Below are positions 38,640 through 48,444 of a DNA stretch of 64,000 bases, piece by piece. A model generated the notes under the pieces. That model did not search any database. It saw nothing but the letters and a program-made list of their open reading frames with translations, and had not been told where the DNA came from. Every line of letters begins with the position of its first letter. The first letter of the stretch is position 1. Made by a program: the position numbers and the translations under genes. The stretch lies in the NCBI RefSeq assembly GCF_000829035.1, contig NZ_AP012541.1:2790001-2854000 (forward strand), written 5' to 3'. Source of the stretch: Lacticaseibacillus paracasei subsp. paracasei (GTDB taxonomy: Bacteria; Bacillota; Bacilli; Lactobacillales; Lactobacillaceae).

Positions 38640-38933
38640 TTATTTCACAAGATCCGTATCTTCACGAACATGCTGTTCTACTTCTTTATCACTCATAACG
38701 TTCTTGACGCCAATTACTTGCACGCCTTTACTCTGAGCGTCTTTGAACATGTCGACAAAGTTGGTTGTTGTGAACACCATGTCGTATTGTTTAGCCGTAC
38801 TCTTGCCTTCTGCCAAGTTGGTATGCTCAATTTGCGTAATCGGAATATTCAACCGTTTAAATGCTTTTTGAACACTGCGCATCATCATTAAACTGGTACC
38901 TGAACCATTTGCACACGATACTAAGATCTTCAT
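38640..38933 (-). CDS. ulaB: PTS ascorbate EIIB
   Basis: 97 residues of the lactose/ascorbate EIIB fold, with the phospho-cysteine in ILVSCANGSGTSLMM at residue 6. It passes phosphate from the EIIA protein to ascorbate during transport. It starts 30 bases after ulaA; AAGGAGGAAA precedes the ATG. Confidence 0.94.
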   Translation of the reverse strand: MKILVSCANGSGTSLMMMRSVQKAFKRLNIPITQIEHTNLAEGKSTAKQYDMVFTTTNFVDMFKDAQSKGVQVIGVKNVMSDKEVEQHVREDTDLVK

Positions 38934-38963
38934 GGGAAATTTCCTCCTTGTAAGTCAAAGCCC

Positions 38964-40484
38964 TTATTTAGTAGCTTTTTTCTTTGCCATATTTTCTTTA
39001 TATTGCTCGTAATCCGTTACCATCAAGAAGTAGTTCTTCGGATCGTGACGATATTCGAGTTGTGGGATCAAGACAAGGATCAGAACAACAACCACGATGC
39101 CAGCGATGCCGAGAATCTTCATCAAGACGGTGAAGAATGGCCATACAGTGTCCCAGTCGAACATCCCCAGATAGCCGCCAAACTTCGACAAACCAATCCA
39201 AGTTGAAATCAATGCTGCGCCGAACACTTGAATCAAACCACTGAAGAACGGTAAGATCATGGCTGCTTTAGCACCAGCTCGCCGGTTTGCGAAGACCCCG
39301 AATGCGGCATTATCAAAGAACAATGGGATAAACCCAGCGATAATGATAGTTGGTGAATGGAAAATCAGTAAAGCACCAATGGCTAGGAACTGACCTAATG
39401 CACCAAACAGGAAGCCGATGGTAACCGCGTTTGGTTCGCCAAATGCGAAGGTTGCGGCCACATCGATACCAGGTACGGAACCTGGCAGCAGACGATCGGA
39501 AATCCCGGTAAAACTTTCAGTCAGTTCCCCAACGAAGGTTCGTACCCCAAGTTGCAGGATGGTCAAGTTAACCGCGAACCCAAGGGAAGTGGTCATAATA
39601 TAGAACAGGAAACTAGCATTTGGTGCTAAACCTGAGGCGCCTTTTGTTGCTGCGAAAACCCCAACGAAGTATGGCTTGCCAAGAATTAACATGATGATGC
39701 CGAAGAAGAACAGCATCAGAATGCCGGTCGCAACCATGTTTTCGTTAAAGATCTTGAGGAAACCAGGCAATTCAATATCCTCAAGACGACGTGCCTTTTT
39801 CTTCGCTTTTACTTCACGAGCCTTAAACTTGTCAGCCAGCCAAGAAACAAAGGCAATCCCAAACATTTGTTGATGGGCAACGGCAAACCCGCCGCCATCG
39901 GTCAAATCCTGCGTGTAACGAACGGTCATGTTTGAACCGACTGCCCAGTACAGGCCTAAAACAACACCCATGACCAGCAGCACTTCAATCCGACCCATCT
40001 TCGGGAAACAGAAAAGTAGAATCCAGAAAGCCGTTGCAGCTTGTTGCACTTGGACATTACCAGTTGTAAAGACTGCCCGCAACTTCGTCCATTTCTGGAA
40101 TCGAACTAGCAAAATGTTGAAGACGAACGCGAACAGCAGCAACAGCATGACATCGCCGAATGTTCGACCAAACGTCTTTTCCAAACCTTCAGTAACCGCG
40201 TTTTGCCCAAAATACGGATCAATAACGGTAGCGGTTAAATTAAAGCGATCTTTCAAGCCGGTCAGGATCGGTCGGAAGCTGTTAACCAAGCCGCCAGACC
40301 CAACCATCAAGATCATGTAGCCAATAACCGCCTTTAGAAACCCAGCGATTGATTCATATAATGGCTTGCGTTCCAAAATATATCCGAGTAAAACGATAAA
40401 CCCAATCATGTAGGCTGGTTGCGTCAGAATATTCGACGCAAAGTAGTCCCATATTTTAACTAGAAAATCTAGAATTTGCTGCAT
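38964..40484 (-). CDS. ulaA: PTS ascorbate EIIC permease
   Basis: 506 residues with about ten membrane helices, UlaA/SgaT family (TQPAYMIGFIVLLGYILERKP at the start is typical). It carries L-ascorbate across the membrane while it becomes L-ascorbate-6-phosphate. The cytosolic loop near 225-240 is basic (KFKAREVKAKKKARR). It is slightly longer than E. coli UlaA because of its C-terminal tail. It follows ulaC by about 20 bases. Intact. Confidence 0.94.
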   Translation of the reverse strand: MQQILDFLVKIWDYFASNILTQPAYMIGFIVLLGYILERKPLYESIAGFLKAVIGYMILMVGSGGLVNSFRPILTGLKDRFNLTATVIDPYFGQNAVTEGLEKTFGRTFGDVMLLLLFAFVFNILLVRFQKWTKLRAVFTTGNVQVQQAATAFWILLFCFPKMGRIEVLLVMGVVLGLYWAVGSNMTVRYTQDLTDGGGFAVAHQQMFGIAFVSWLADKFKAREVKAKKKARRLEDIELPGFLKIFNENMVATGILMLFFFGIIMLILGKPYFVGVFAATKGASGLAPNASFLFYIMTTSLGFAVNLTILQLGVRTFVGELTESFTGISDRLLPGSVPGIDVAATFAFGEPNAVTIGFLFGALGQFLAIGALLIFHSPTIIIAGFIPLFFDNAAFGVFANRRAGAKAAMILPFFSGLIQVFGAALISTWIGLSKFGGYLGMFDWDTVWPFFTVLMKILGIAGIVVVVLILVLIPQLEYRHDPKNYFLMVTDYEQYKENMAKKKATK

Positions 40485-40503
40485 GATTTCTTACCTTTCC
40501 CCT

Positions 40504-40962
40504 TCAACTCCCCGCATCGATGAGTGCTTTAAAATCATCAACACTATTGACGGCCAACAGTTTATCGATCAGACCTTCCGTCATTAACATGTCGGAAAGG
40601 TCGCCAATGTTTTGCAAGTGTTGCTTCGGATCTTTTGCAGCTAAGGTAAAGAACAGCTGTGCCTGCTTATCAGGGTCGTCTGAATCGAAAATGACAGGCT
40701 CAGGGAATTTTGCAAACCCGATCGCCGTCCCCAAAACATTCTCACTTTCAGCCATCGCATGCGGCATGGCCACGCCAGGCACGATCACGATGTATGGCCC
40801 GTTCTTCTCAACGTTAGCAATAATTTCGTTAATATACCCCGGCAGGATATACTTGTGTTCGATCAGCTTTCCCGCGGCTTGTTGCAAGGCGTCACGCCAA
40901 TCCTTAGCAGGTTCTGGTCGAATATCAACGAGATCTTTCTCCAAAAAGTCTTTCAGTAACAT
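40504..40962 (-). CDS. ulaC: PTS ascorbate/mannitol-type EIIA
   Basis: 152 residues of the mannitol/fructose EIIA family, with the phospho-histidine in VPGVAMPHAMAE near residue 68. It donates phosphate to UlaB. The ATG at 40962 is chosen because AGAGGTGA lies nine bases upstream; an earlier in-frame start at 41010 would lie in the repeat. Intact. Confidence 0.93.
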   Translation of the reverse strand: MLLKDFLEKDLVDIRPEPAKDWRDALQQAAGKLIEHKYILPGYINEIIANVEKNGPYIVIVPGVAMPHAMAESENVLGTAIGFAKFPEPVIFDSDDPDKQAQLFFTLAAKDPKQHLQNIGDLSDMLMTEGLIDKLLAVNSVDDFKALIDAGS

Positions 40963-40979
40963 AGTTGATTCACCTCTCT

Positions 40980-41098
40980 TAAACGCGTTCGCAGTCGCAG
41001 AAACCTCCACATAAGGACCTCAGTCGCAATGGCCAAAGCCCGGCCATCACGCCTGAGGCCGCTTATGCTCCGGTTTCTAAGCGCTCCTGCTCACGCTC
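40980..41098 (-). repeat. Intra-operon long palindrome between ulaG and ulaC
   Basis: AGAAACC, ATAAGGACCTCAG, TCGCAATGGCC and their complements form a long imperfect stem around CAAAGCC. Outer ends read GAGAGCGTGAGCAGG and GCGAACGCGTTT on the minus strand. Same family as the gut repeats. Confidence 0.75.
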
Positions 41099-41099
41099 T

Positions 41100-42170
41100 C
41101 TATAGGAATGCAGGGAACGGTGTGTCGTTTGGAATTGAGAAAGCATCGTGGAAACCGCGATCATACATGAATTCCATCCGGTCTTTGTCATCTGGGAAGG
41201 TGAATTCACCGCCAACTTGCCAAATGAAAGGCTTAAACTTGTATTGCAAACGATCCTTGCGCATTTGCCAGAGCGCTTCAATTTCCTTAGGGTCAGCCAT
41301 AAAGTTGGTCCAGATATCATAATGAACAGGAATAATGACTTTGGTGTTCAAAGATTCAGCCATGCGCAAAATATCGATGGAAGTTACCTTGTCCGTGATA
41401 CCGCGTGGGTTTTCACCATAAGCACCCAATGCAACGTCAATCTTATTTTCATTACCATGCTTAGCAAATAGATTGGAGTAATGAGAGTCAGCAGCATGAT
41501 AAAGATTGCCGCCGGTGGTTTCAAACAGATAGTTAACCGCAATCTTGTTCATATCTTGCGGCATCTTGCCTGCCAACTTCACATTAGGATCGTCTTCGGT
41601 GATTAAAGCTGTCCGATCAAATCCTTCAAGTACTTTGACCTTTGTCTTGCCGATAGTAACCACATCGCCAGGTTTAACAACAACCGTCTTTTCTGCCGGA
41701 ACACCCCAGCCTTGCCAAATCTCACAAACCTTTTCTGGGCCATAGAACTTCGCATCCGGACAATTCTTATTAACAGCAGCCGCCGTATTCACATCCAAAT
41801 GATCACTATGAATATGACTCACAAACAAAGCATCAACATCTTTAATGGCAAATGGATCAATCACAAACGGTTGATTGCGCAGATTCGGTTGCATCTTCTG
41901 CACACCACTCATCCGCATCATCTGATGACCCTTACGCATCATGCCATTCCCATGTGATTGCTTACCAGTGCCGCACCACATATCAACCAAAATGTTGGTA
42001 TCTTCAGCCGTCTTCAACCAAATACCGGTACAACCCAACCACCACATTGAAAATGTGCCAGGTTTCACCTTTTTGTCAGCAATCTCCTCGTTCAACCAAG
42101 TCCCCCACTCTGGGAATGTGCTAAGAATCCATTTTTCCCGAGTGATGTTATTGATATTTTTGTCTGCCAT
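41100..42170 (-). CDS. ulaG: L-ascorbate-6-phosphate lactonase
   Basis: 356 residues of the metallo-beta-lactamase fold. It carries the family metal motif as HIHSDHLD near residue 125 and further ligands in HAADSHYS near 225 and [12 protein letters not shown] near 292. It opens the lactone of ascorbate-6-phosphate to 3-keto-L-gulonate-6-phosphate. It is the first gene of the operon ulaG-ulaC-ulaA-ulaB-ulaD-ulaR-ulaE. AGGAGGAAATATC precedes the ATG. Intact. Confidence 0.94.
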   Translation of the reverse strand: MADKNINNITREKWILSTFPEWGTWLNEEIADKKVKPGTFSMWWLGCTGIWLKTAEDTNILVDMWCGTGKQSHGNGMMRKGHQMMRMSGVQKMQPNLRNQPFVIDPFAIKDVDALFVSHIHSDHLDVNTAAAVNKNCPDAKFYGPEKVCEIWQGWGVPAEKTVVVKPGDVVTIGKTKVKVLEGFDRTALITEDDPNVKLAGKMPQDMNKIAVNYLFETTGGNLYHAADSHYSNLFAKHGNENKIDVALGAYGENPRGITDKVTSIDILRMAESLNTKVIIPVHYDIWTNFMADPKEIEALWQMRKDRLQYKFKPFIWQVGGEFTFPDDKDRMEFMYDRGFHDAFSIPNDTPFPAFL

Positions 42171-42223
42171 GATATTTCCTCCTTAGGCTTTGTTTCTGCT
42201 TTCAATTAACATGGTAGATGAAC

Positions 42224-42239
42224 TTGAATGCGCTTACAA
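42224..42239 (-). promoter_or_regulatory. cre site before the ula operon
   Basis: On the minus strand TTGTAAGCGCATTCAA matches the CcpA cre consensus WTGNNARCGNWWWCAW at every position. It lies about 55 bases before ulaG, so glucose repression of ascorbate use is expected. Confidence 0.78.
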
Positions 42240-42511
42240 TACCGGTATATGAACTGTTTGGGTATTATACGCCATTTTATGAACTTTATATGCGCTCTCG
42301 CAAGTTTAAAGGTTCCATTTTTATGAACTAAATCGTCTAAAAATTCAGATGACAATCATAAAACTTACAATTTCTTCGGTTAATTAAAAGAATACTTGAA
42401 TACAAGTAATTAGTTCTTCTTGAATCTTATTTCAGCTAATACTTCTGCATTGTCTATTTAATGTTAAACTTTGAATGCGGATTTTAGAAGATACATACAA
42501 GTGAGCAGCCA

Positions 42512-42559
42512 AAAACGGCCACCTTAGTTAATCTCTCGATTGACTAAGGTGGCCGTTTT
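42512..42559. terminator. Bidirectional terminator after rpiA copy 2
   Basis: AAAACGGCCACCTTAGT and its complement form a long stem with short mismatches around a CTCTCG loop. Confidence 0.85.
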
Positions 42560-42597
42560 AATTTCATAAAATCATTTGAATATTATGACCCAGATAA

Positions 42598-43287
42598 TTA
42601 ACCGCGATATGCATCCAAAATCTTTGGTCCGTTCTCTGTTCCAACGACTACCTTTTTAACTACATCAAGGAAAAGCCCATGTTCAACCAACCCAACTTGT
42701 TCGTTTAACCAAGAAGCTAACAGATGAGGATGCTCAATACGCCCTAAATGAAGATCAACAATAAAATTATCCGAATCTGTCAATACCTTTTCTCCATCAT
42801 TAGTGAGTCGATATTCAGGATTCAGCCCTTCATTGGCTAAACGCTGAACGAGCTTGCCACTGCCAAATGGAATCACTTCAAGCGGTAATGGAAATTTACC
42901 CAGCGTGTCAACAAGTTTAGATTCATCAACAATCCATATATTTTGCGCGGAATTAATCGCGACGACCTTTTCAATTAAGTGGGCCGCCCCGCCGCCTTTA
43001 ATGCCTTGAAAATGCTTATCAACTTCGTCCGCACCATCAATTGTCAAATCAATATGATCCACTTCATCTAAATCTTTCATGTGAATCCCTAAGGACTCAG
43101 CCTGCTCACGCGTGCGGATACTAGTGGCAACACCAGTCAACTGTATATGTTCGGTTTCGACTCGCTGTGCAATGGCTTTAACAAGATAATAGACCGTCGA
43201 TCCGGTCCCTAAACCAATTGTCATGCCGTCTTTAACTAGTTCTGCCGCCTTCTGAGCAGCCTGCTGCTTCAAGTCATTTTGATTCAT
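42598..43287 (-). CDS. rpiA: Ribose-5-phosphate isomerase A, second copy
   Basis: 229 residues from the ATG at 43287; a GTG two codons earlier is possible. It has GLGTGST near 25, DGADEVD near 90, the normal KGGGAAH loop near 103 and [12 protein letters not shown] near 133. Full length for the family. It aligns without gaps to the copy at 1-525, so the two are paralogs. It lies just upstream of the ascorbate operon but is separated from it by a terminator. Because ascorbate enters as xylulose-5-phosphate, a functional link through the pentose phosphate pool is plausible but not shown. Confidence 0.95.
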   Translation of the reverse strand: MNQNDLKQQAAQKAAELVKDGMTIGLGTGSTVYYLVKAIAQRVETEHIQLTGVATSIRTREQAESLGIHMKDLDEVDHIDLTIDGADEVDKHFQGIKGGGAAHLIEKVVAINSAQNIWIVDESKLVDTLGKFPLPLEVIPFGSGKLVQRLANEGLNPEYRLTNDGEKVLTDSDNFIVDLHLGRIEHPHLLASWLNEQVGLVEHGLFLDVVKKVVVGTENGPKILDAYRG

Positions 43288-43564
43288 AACCACGCATCCT
43301 TTTTAATTTGTTTTTTACCCTACAAGTCACAGAAGAGTCGTGAGAAAAACTTCTTACACGAAAAGATTTGGTAAACTCTAGAGTGCTCGAATCCGTCTTT
43401 TCTTACTATTAGGAACATCCTCATCTATTCATTTGGACAATGATTCGATACGCCTCCGGATTTAAGGCTTGCTGCATCCCTTCTGGATGTAAGCTGATTC
43501 CTGAGACAACTTTTAAGAGAGGGTATAATGAATAAATCGTCTCTCAAAAGGAAGGAATTTTTAC

Positions 43565-43816
43565 ATGCCAACTCGTTACGACAAAGAATTCAAACAAAAC
43601 ATTATCAACCTATATAAGCAAGGCGAATCAGCTGCTCAACTGGCCAGAGAATATGGCATTGGCTATTCAACAGTTCATATGTGGATCCAGGGCCAGGCCA
43701 AAACTCAATCCGGTAAATCGCCAGACGAAATCAAAGCGATGGAAAAGCGACTGGCTTCGCTGTCTGAGGAGAACGAAATCCTAAAAAAAGCCCTGGGCTT
43801 CCTTGCGCAGAAGTAA
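43565..43816 (+). CDS. IS3-family transposase OrfA (copy 2)
   Basis: 83 residues with an HTH and a coiled-coil end, identical to copy 1 except Met for Lys in VHMW. An A7G run at 43783-43790 is the probable -1 slippage site; the -1 frame is open from there into OrfB. Confidence 0.92.
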   Translation: MPTRYDKEFKQNIINLYKQGESAAQLAREYGIGYSTVHMWIQGQAKTQSGKSPDEIKAMEKRLASLSEENEILKKALGFLAQK

Positions 43817-43869
43817 CCAATATCTTTGATTACATTCACCAAGAAAGCCATCACCACCAGGTAACCAAG

Positions 43870-44745
43870 ATGTGCCGAATCCTCGGTGTTTCCAGAGCTC
43901 AGTATTATCGTTATCGATCCCCCAAACCTTCAAAACGCCGGGCCGAAGATGCGGACTTGAAACAACGGATTCTGCGGATCTTTGCGGAATTTAAGCAGCG
44001 ATACGGTGTTATGAAGATCCACCATGAATTGAATCTGGAACTTCAACCACTGCAGCTTCGGTGCAGTCCACGACGGATTTCCCGGCTCATGAAGGAACTG
44101 GATATCCACTCCGTTACCGTCAATAAGTGGAAAGCGGCTTCGGCTTCCAAAACCAAGGTTGAACAGCGTCCCAACTTGCTTAAGCAGGATTTCTCGACCA
44201 CTGGTTTAAATCAAAAATGGACCGCTGATATGACCTATATTCAAACGAAGCGTAATGGCTGGTGTTACTTATCAACCATCATGGACCTGCACTCACGACG
44301 GATTATCGGCTATTCGTTCTCAAAAAAGATGGATACTGATTTAGTCTTAAAGACCCTTGAAAGCGCGGTTAAAAATCGAACCATTACTGGGGACCTGATT
44401 ATCCATACGGATTTAGGATCACAGTATACCAGCGATAATTACAATCAACGTTTAACTGAACTACATATCCGCACTCATACAGCCGTAAGGGTTGTCCGTA
44501 TGATAATGCGCCAATGGAATCCTTTCACGCTTCCCTCAAAAAGGAATGTGTTTATCCAGTGCCGGTCTTTGAAGATTATGAAACTGCCGCTGCCGTCCTT
44601 TTTGAATATGTGCATGCTTTCTACAATAGGAAGAGAATTCATAGTTCACTGGGCTACCAGACCCCCTTACAAGTTGAAATTGCAACACTTACGAGCCAAA
44701 TGGCCGCCTGATTTAATGCTTTCCAGGGTTCAAATAAGTTATTAA
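43870..44745 (+). pseudogene. IS3-family transposase OrfB, frameshifted (copy 2)
   Basis: Carries the first two DDE aspartates (TADMTYI, IHTDLGSQ), then loses the frame after ELHIR near 44475. The catalytic Glu region NAPMESFHASLKKE is read in the next frame up to 44711. The defect is at the same base as in copy 1, although the copies differ elsewhere (Pro for Thr in SPKPS, Ala for Ser in TAAAVL). Confidence 0.88.
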
Positions 44746-44833
44746 TCGCGATTAATGATTTATTTGAGCTGTGGAAGGTAAACGCGGTCCTGAATGTCTC
44801 TTAAAATCTGTCTCAAATATTGACTTCAATCCA

Positions 44834-46487
44834 CCAAGAACAAATCATGGAAGTCTTATCAAACAGTGGAAGAACTCAACTCGACAAAACTAAAAACATA
44901 TTTTCCGCACCAAGCACCGAGTACTGTCCTACATGTTTTCGTACAATCACAACCCGCGAGAAAGAAGAACTAGTTCACGTAATCAATCAGGTATTAACCA
45001 TTTCGAAGCAAAACGCTGAAGACGATATTACAAATCAACTAAAATCTCTGAACCTGAATACTCTAGCTATCATTAATAAAGGCACAGATATAGCGACGCT
45101 GTTTCCACAGGAAATCTTCGCATACAATGAAGCGGTGGAAGAATACAATGAAATGATAGCTAGATATTCGAAAGCTGTTACCGATAAGATAAACAATCCA
45201 TATGCGATCCCGAATACTATTGATTGCGATAACAATAAGTTATACTCATCAATCATCTCTGCAGGAAGAGCCGTGCAGGCAGCCGTCGAAAACTACAATG
45301 CTATTTTTGAAAATGAACAACTTATCAAGTCCGAAGCAGACTTTCTAAATTTGAATATAGCTAAATTCAATAATCGAGATTTATTCGAACAATTTGCCAC
45401 GGCTAGCCTTAGACACCGTGATCTAGAGGAGAAAGTCAGAGCTGCAGAAGCGCCCCGAGAGGAGAACGAAAGAAGTATTAGCAGTGTTAAAGCACGGCTT
45501 GCCGAACAAAAGGTCGCACTAGACCAAATAAACGAGAAATTGGCTCACGTCTTCATGAATCGCAACCGACTTAAACTGATAGAAGGTGACAACTGTTATC
45601 GAGTCCTATCTCGTGATGAGTTTATTGCAACAAGTCAACTGTCAGTGGGAGAACGAAACGCAATTAGTCTTTGTTATTTCTTCTCTAGAATAAACTCAAA
45701 CGTTCGAGCTGACCAAGCCTATCAACGCCCACTCTTTATTGTACTAGGCGATCCTATATCTAGTTTTGACTTTGAGAATAAAATAGGAATATTATCTCTA
45801 CTTCGTGAAGAGCTAGAGAAAGTGCTTTTTAGCAATCCTGAAAGCAAAGTATTAATCATGACTCACGATGCAGAAATGTTTCACCATATTGCAAAAATCT
45901 ACGATGATATTGAAGAACGAAGAAGTATGTTAGCAAAGGTAGGTAAGTCCAATGTCGAAAAAATTGTCAGCCACCATTATCAGCTGAGTTCTGGTAGATT
46001 AACAGAAGCTGGAACAAAGTCCTTCAACGATTATGCCCAACAATTACAAGAAGTGTATAACTACGCCGCCTCCAACATTCAGGCATCTAATAGTCAAGAT
46101 GTCGAAGTAGACTACCACCCAGATGACCTATATATTGGTAATATAATGCGAAGAGTAATAGAAGCCTTCTCAACCTTTTGTTACAGACGCGGTGTCAGTG
46201 CAATATTTAACGATCAGGATATACTGGACAATATTCCGGATATACATCGTGATTTTCTTAGAACTTTTATGTATCGACTCGTTTTTAATTCTGAAAGCCA
46301 CAGTGAAGAAAATGTTAAGTCCCGACCGGACAATAATGCAGTCGATTTCATTTCACACAGTGAGCTTGTTAAAACAGCAAGATTACTAGTGGTATTCATG
46401 AATGATCTAAATCCCCTTCACTTACAGAAGCTTATAACTGGATTTGATGCGAACGAAGTAAAGGTCTGGGGACAACTGGCAGTTTAG
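44834..46487 (+). pseudogene. AAA_13-type ATPase (PrrC/RloC-like), C-terminal part; 5' end lost to IS3
   Basis: About 550 codons. It contains CPTC near the start (zinc-hook-like CxxC), coiled-coil sequence at about 190-245, the ABC signature SVGERNAISL near 280, Walker B plus D-loop FIVLGDPISSFD near 312 and the switch His in LIMTHDAE near 350. The C-terminal part includes RLVFNSESHS. Walker A should lie N-terminal and is absent, so the ATPase cannot work. AAA_13 proteins include anticodon nucleases and other phage-defence ATPases, but the effector is not identifiable here. The first in-frame ATG (44820) lies in the IS end. Low GC compared with neighbours suggests transfer. Confidence 0.75.
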
Positions 46488-47134
46488 AAATTCTTTGCGC
46501 CATATCCGCAATTAGCAGATTAGACGATGTCGCCAAACGCGGCGTGCTACGCGAAAGCCACAAACGGGAGTGGCAACTAATGCAAGCAACCTGCGCAATG
46601 ATTGCAGGCACCGTTCGTATCCATGCGTGTCATAAGTATCGACCAGCAAACCACTGACTATCTAGAAAATGGCATGAGGATCAGCGATTAATGACGCAAT
46701 CGGGCTTTGTTCTATAACTGAATGGTACACTGCTAAACAATACTTAAATCAATGATATTGTGTATGACTATGTTGATTTGGCCAAGGCGGCTACCCTTCG
46801 TCTGCGTTACGTCACTCTTGATCAGTCTGTGCGAGAATCCGTTAGTAATCCGAGATCACCCTCAGTCACAAAGGTATGCGGACGACTTTAGAGATTTAGA
46901 TCCACAGACACCTTTGCCGAAATGTCGACATTGAAGCCTCTATGCACTTGAAGGACTAGCCACAGTGACACCAGAATGAAAATCGTTCAGAGTGTACCGG
47001 ATTTGTGCCAGAATAAACCAAAAAGCCGAAATCTTAAGGCTTACCAGATCCAAAATGTTTCTCGTGAAACATTGCCTTTTAGCATTTATGAAAACGACTT
47101 TCATTCAACTTCTTTGCCGTTCAACTTTACTTTC
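46488..47134. other. Gene-free, probably decayed stretch with a parS-like site
   Basis: 647 bases in which no frame has a ribosome binding site plus recognisable protein. Apart from the parS-like 16-mer at 47056-47071 nothing is seen. It follows the AAA_13 remnant and may be decayed accessory DNA. Confidence 0.5.
47056..47071. promoter_or_regulatory. parS-like sequence
   Basis: TGTTTCTCGTGAAACA matches the ParB site TGTTNCACGTGAAACA at all but one position (T for A in the core), so the palindrome is slightly broken. Confidence 0.4.
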
Positions 47135-47614
47135 TCACAATGTCTGCAAATCTTTGAACAATCTCAGCTCATCGCGGATCGGGATACCATTGTCGGCAAC
47201 GACAGGGATCTCCGGTTTTATTTTCCGCGATTGATCTACCGCTTCGGGAAAAAGCTGCGTCAGCCGATACCCACGCCGTTGATAAAATCCTAATGCATGC
47301 AGATTATCGTTTGTTGTGATTAACTCAACACCTGTTTTGTGGCTAAGCACCGCAGTCGTTTCAACTTTTTGAAGTAAAGCGGATCCAATACCTTGATTCG
47401 CACGCAAACTGTCTAGAGAAATGACCTCAAGCGTGTTTCCTCGATCGAGATAGGTGATCATACCTAAGATGTTTTGCTCATCAATCGCCACAAATCCAGG
47501 AAGTTCATTCAGATGATACACGATCCCACTCAGAACCATATCATCGCTGCCCCAGAGCTCTTTAAATAATTTAGTTGTCGCCGATCGCCATCGATCAATC
47601 GGTTCTAGTTTCAT
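47135..47614 (-). CDS. GNAT-family N-acetyltransferase
   Basis: 159 residues. Acetyl-CoA binding motif A is LRANQGIGSALLQKVE near residue 72 (R/Q-x2-GxG), after the beta-4 strand EVISLDSL. The later region DNLHALGFYQRRGYRL is the usual motif B. The substrate is unknown. A ribosome binding site AGGAGG precedes the ATG at 47614. It is transcribed away from the isochorismatase-like gene and shares the intergenic promoter region with it. Confidence 0.88.
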   Translation of the reverse strand: MKLEPIDRWRSATTKLFKELWGSDDMVLSGIVYHLNELPGFVAIDEQNILGMITYLDRGNTLEVISLDSLRANQGIGSALLQKVETTAVLSHKTGVELITTNDNLHALGFYQRRGYRLTQLFPEAVDQSRKIKPEIPVVADNGIPIRDELRLFKDLQTL

Positions 47615-47727
47615 GAAATCCTCCTATCATGAACGATCAAGAAATTTTTAATTGTGTCATTGATCTAACTAGATCACAGCGTATAATTAGCGCATCAATA
47701 AAGTCCCGATGAAATGAGGAAATTGCC

Positions 47728-48231
47728 ATGTTAAAAGATGGACTTGTCGTGATTGATGTTCAGTATGGGTTAAGCGCCGCCCACCATTACAAGCAACTGT
47801 TAGCAAATATCAATCAGCGTATAGACGCTTATCACGCTGCTGATCATCCAATTATTTTTATGCAACATACTGATGAGAGCATGCCATATAACGGCCACGA
47901 TTGGCAACTCGATGCCCGGCTACATCAAGCACCATCTGATCAGGTCATTCTAAAGTATCATTCTGATTCCTTTTTCCAAACCGGTTTGGCTGCCACCTTA
48001 CACGGCCTGCACGTACAAACCATTGAAGTCGCCGGTCTGCAAACGGAGTACTGTATCGATACCGCGATCCGCGTCGGCCATGATCTCGGCTTCAAGGCGG
48101 CGACGATCCATGGCTTGAATTCGACCTTTGATACGCCCGATCTTTCAGCACAGCAAATCATCGCGCATCACGAAGGTATTTGGGATGGTTCGTTTGCTGA
48201 AGTTGTTCGGGATGAAAGCGTCAAACTCTAG
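47728..48231 (+). CDS. Isochorismatase-like cysteine hydrolase
   Basis: 167 residues with the catalytic triad of the family: Asp in VVIDVQYG (9), Lys in ILKYHSDSF (near 80) and Cys in QTEYCIDTA (near 114), plus the non-proline cis-peptide region. Members hydrolyse amides or vinyl ethers (nicotinamidase, isochorismatase and related). A true nicotinamidase gene lies at 57812, so this one probably has another substrate. ATGAGGAAATTGCC precedes the ATG. Confidence 0.9.
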   Translation: MLKDGLVVIDVQYGLSAAHHYKQLLANINQRIDAYHAADHPIIFMQHTDESMPYNGHDWQLDARLHQAPSDQVILKYHSDSFFQTGLAATLHGLHVQTIEVAGLQTEYCIDTAIRVGHDLGFKAATIHGLNSTFDTPDLSAQQIIAHHEGIWDGSFAEVVRDESVKL

Positions 48232-48444
48232 ATCAGTTAGTCTTCCAAAATTTTGCATCTTACGCCACCCACTCCTCATGGTATTTTTCTCAATATAACT
48301 CATCAAAAAATCATTGTGAATCGTTGCTCATTTGTTTGACCACGACTACCATCCGGGTTTACAATTCGGTCGAGTTTGAAATGTATCCGTTTTCTTAACT
48401 GTAGTTCATCACTTTCAATATTTGAATTGGAAGAAGGCATTACC

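Larger units (their letters stand above)
42171..42597. other. Intergenic control stretch between ulaG and rpiA copy 2
   Basis: 427 bases without a gene. It contains the ula promoter region with a cre site and the rpiA terminator; the AT-rich remainder shows nothing recognisable. Confidence 0.6.
43484..44833 (+). mobile_element. IS3-family element, copy 2 (1350 bp)
   Basis: Same ends as copy 1 (TGGATGTAAGC on the left, CTTCAATCCA on the right), opposite orientation. No target repeat at the flanks. It removed the start of the AAA_13 ATPase gene on its right. Confidence 0.92.

Noticed and set aside
22837..44833. Shared 18-19 bp flanks of the two IS3 copies taken as a recombination footprint
   Set aside because: The shared bases are the outer part of the inverted repeats (TGGAT ends pair with each other), so they belong to the element.
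46976..47293. Plus-strand ORF of 105 codons
   Set aside because: No ribosome binding site, overlaps the GNAT gene on the other strand and contains the parS-like site; composition is not protein-like.
47728..48231. Second nicotinamidase
   Set aside because: The triad is present, but the metal-binding DxHxPxH segment of PncA is missing; it is kept as a general cysteine hydrolase.
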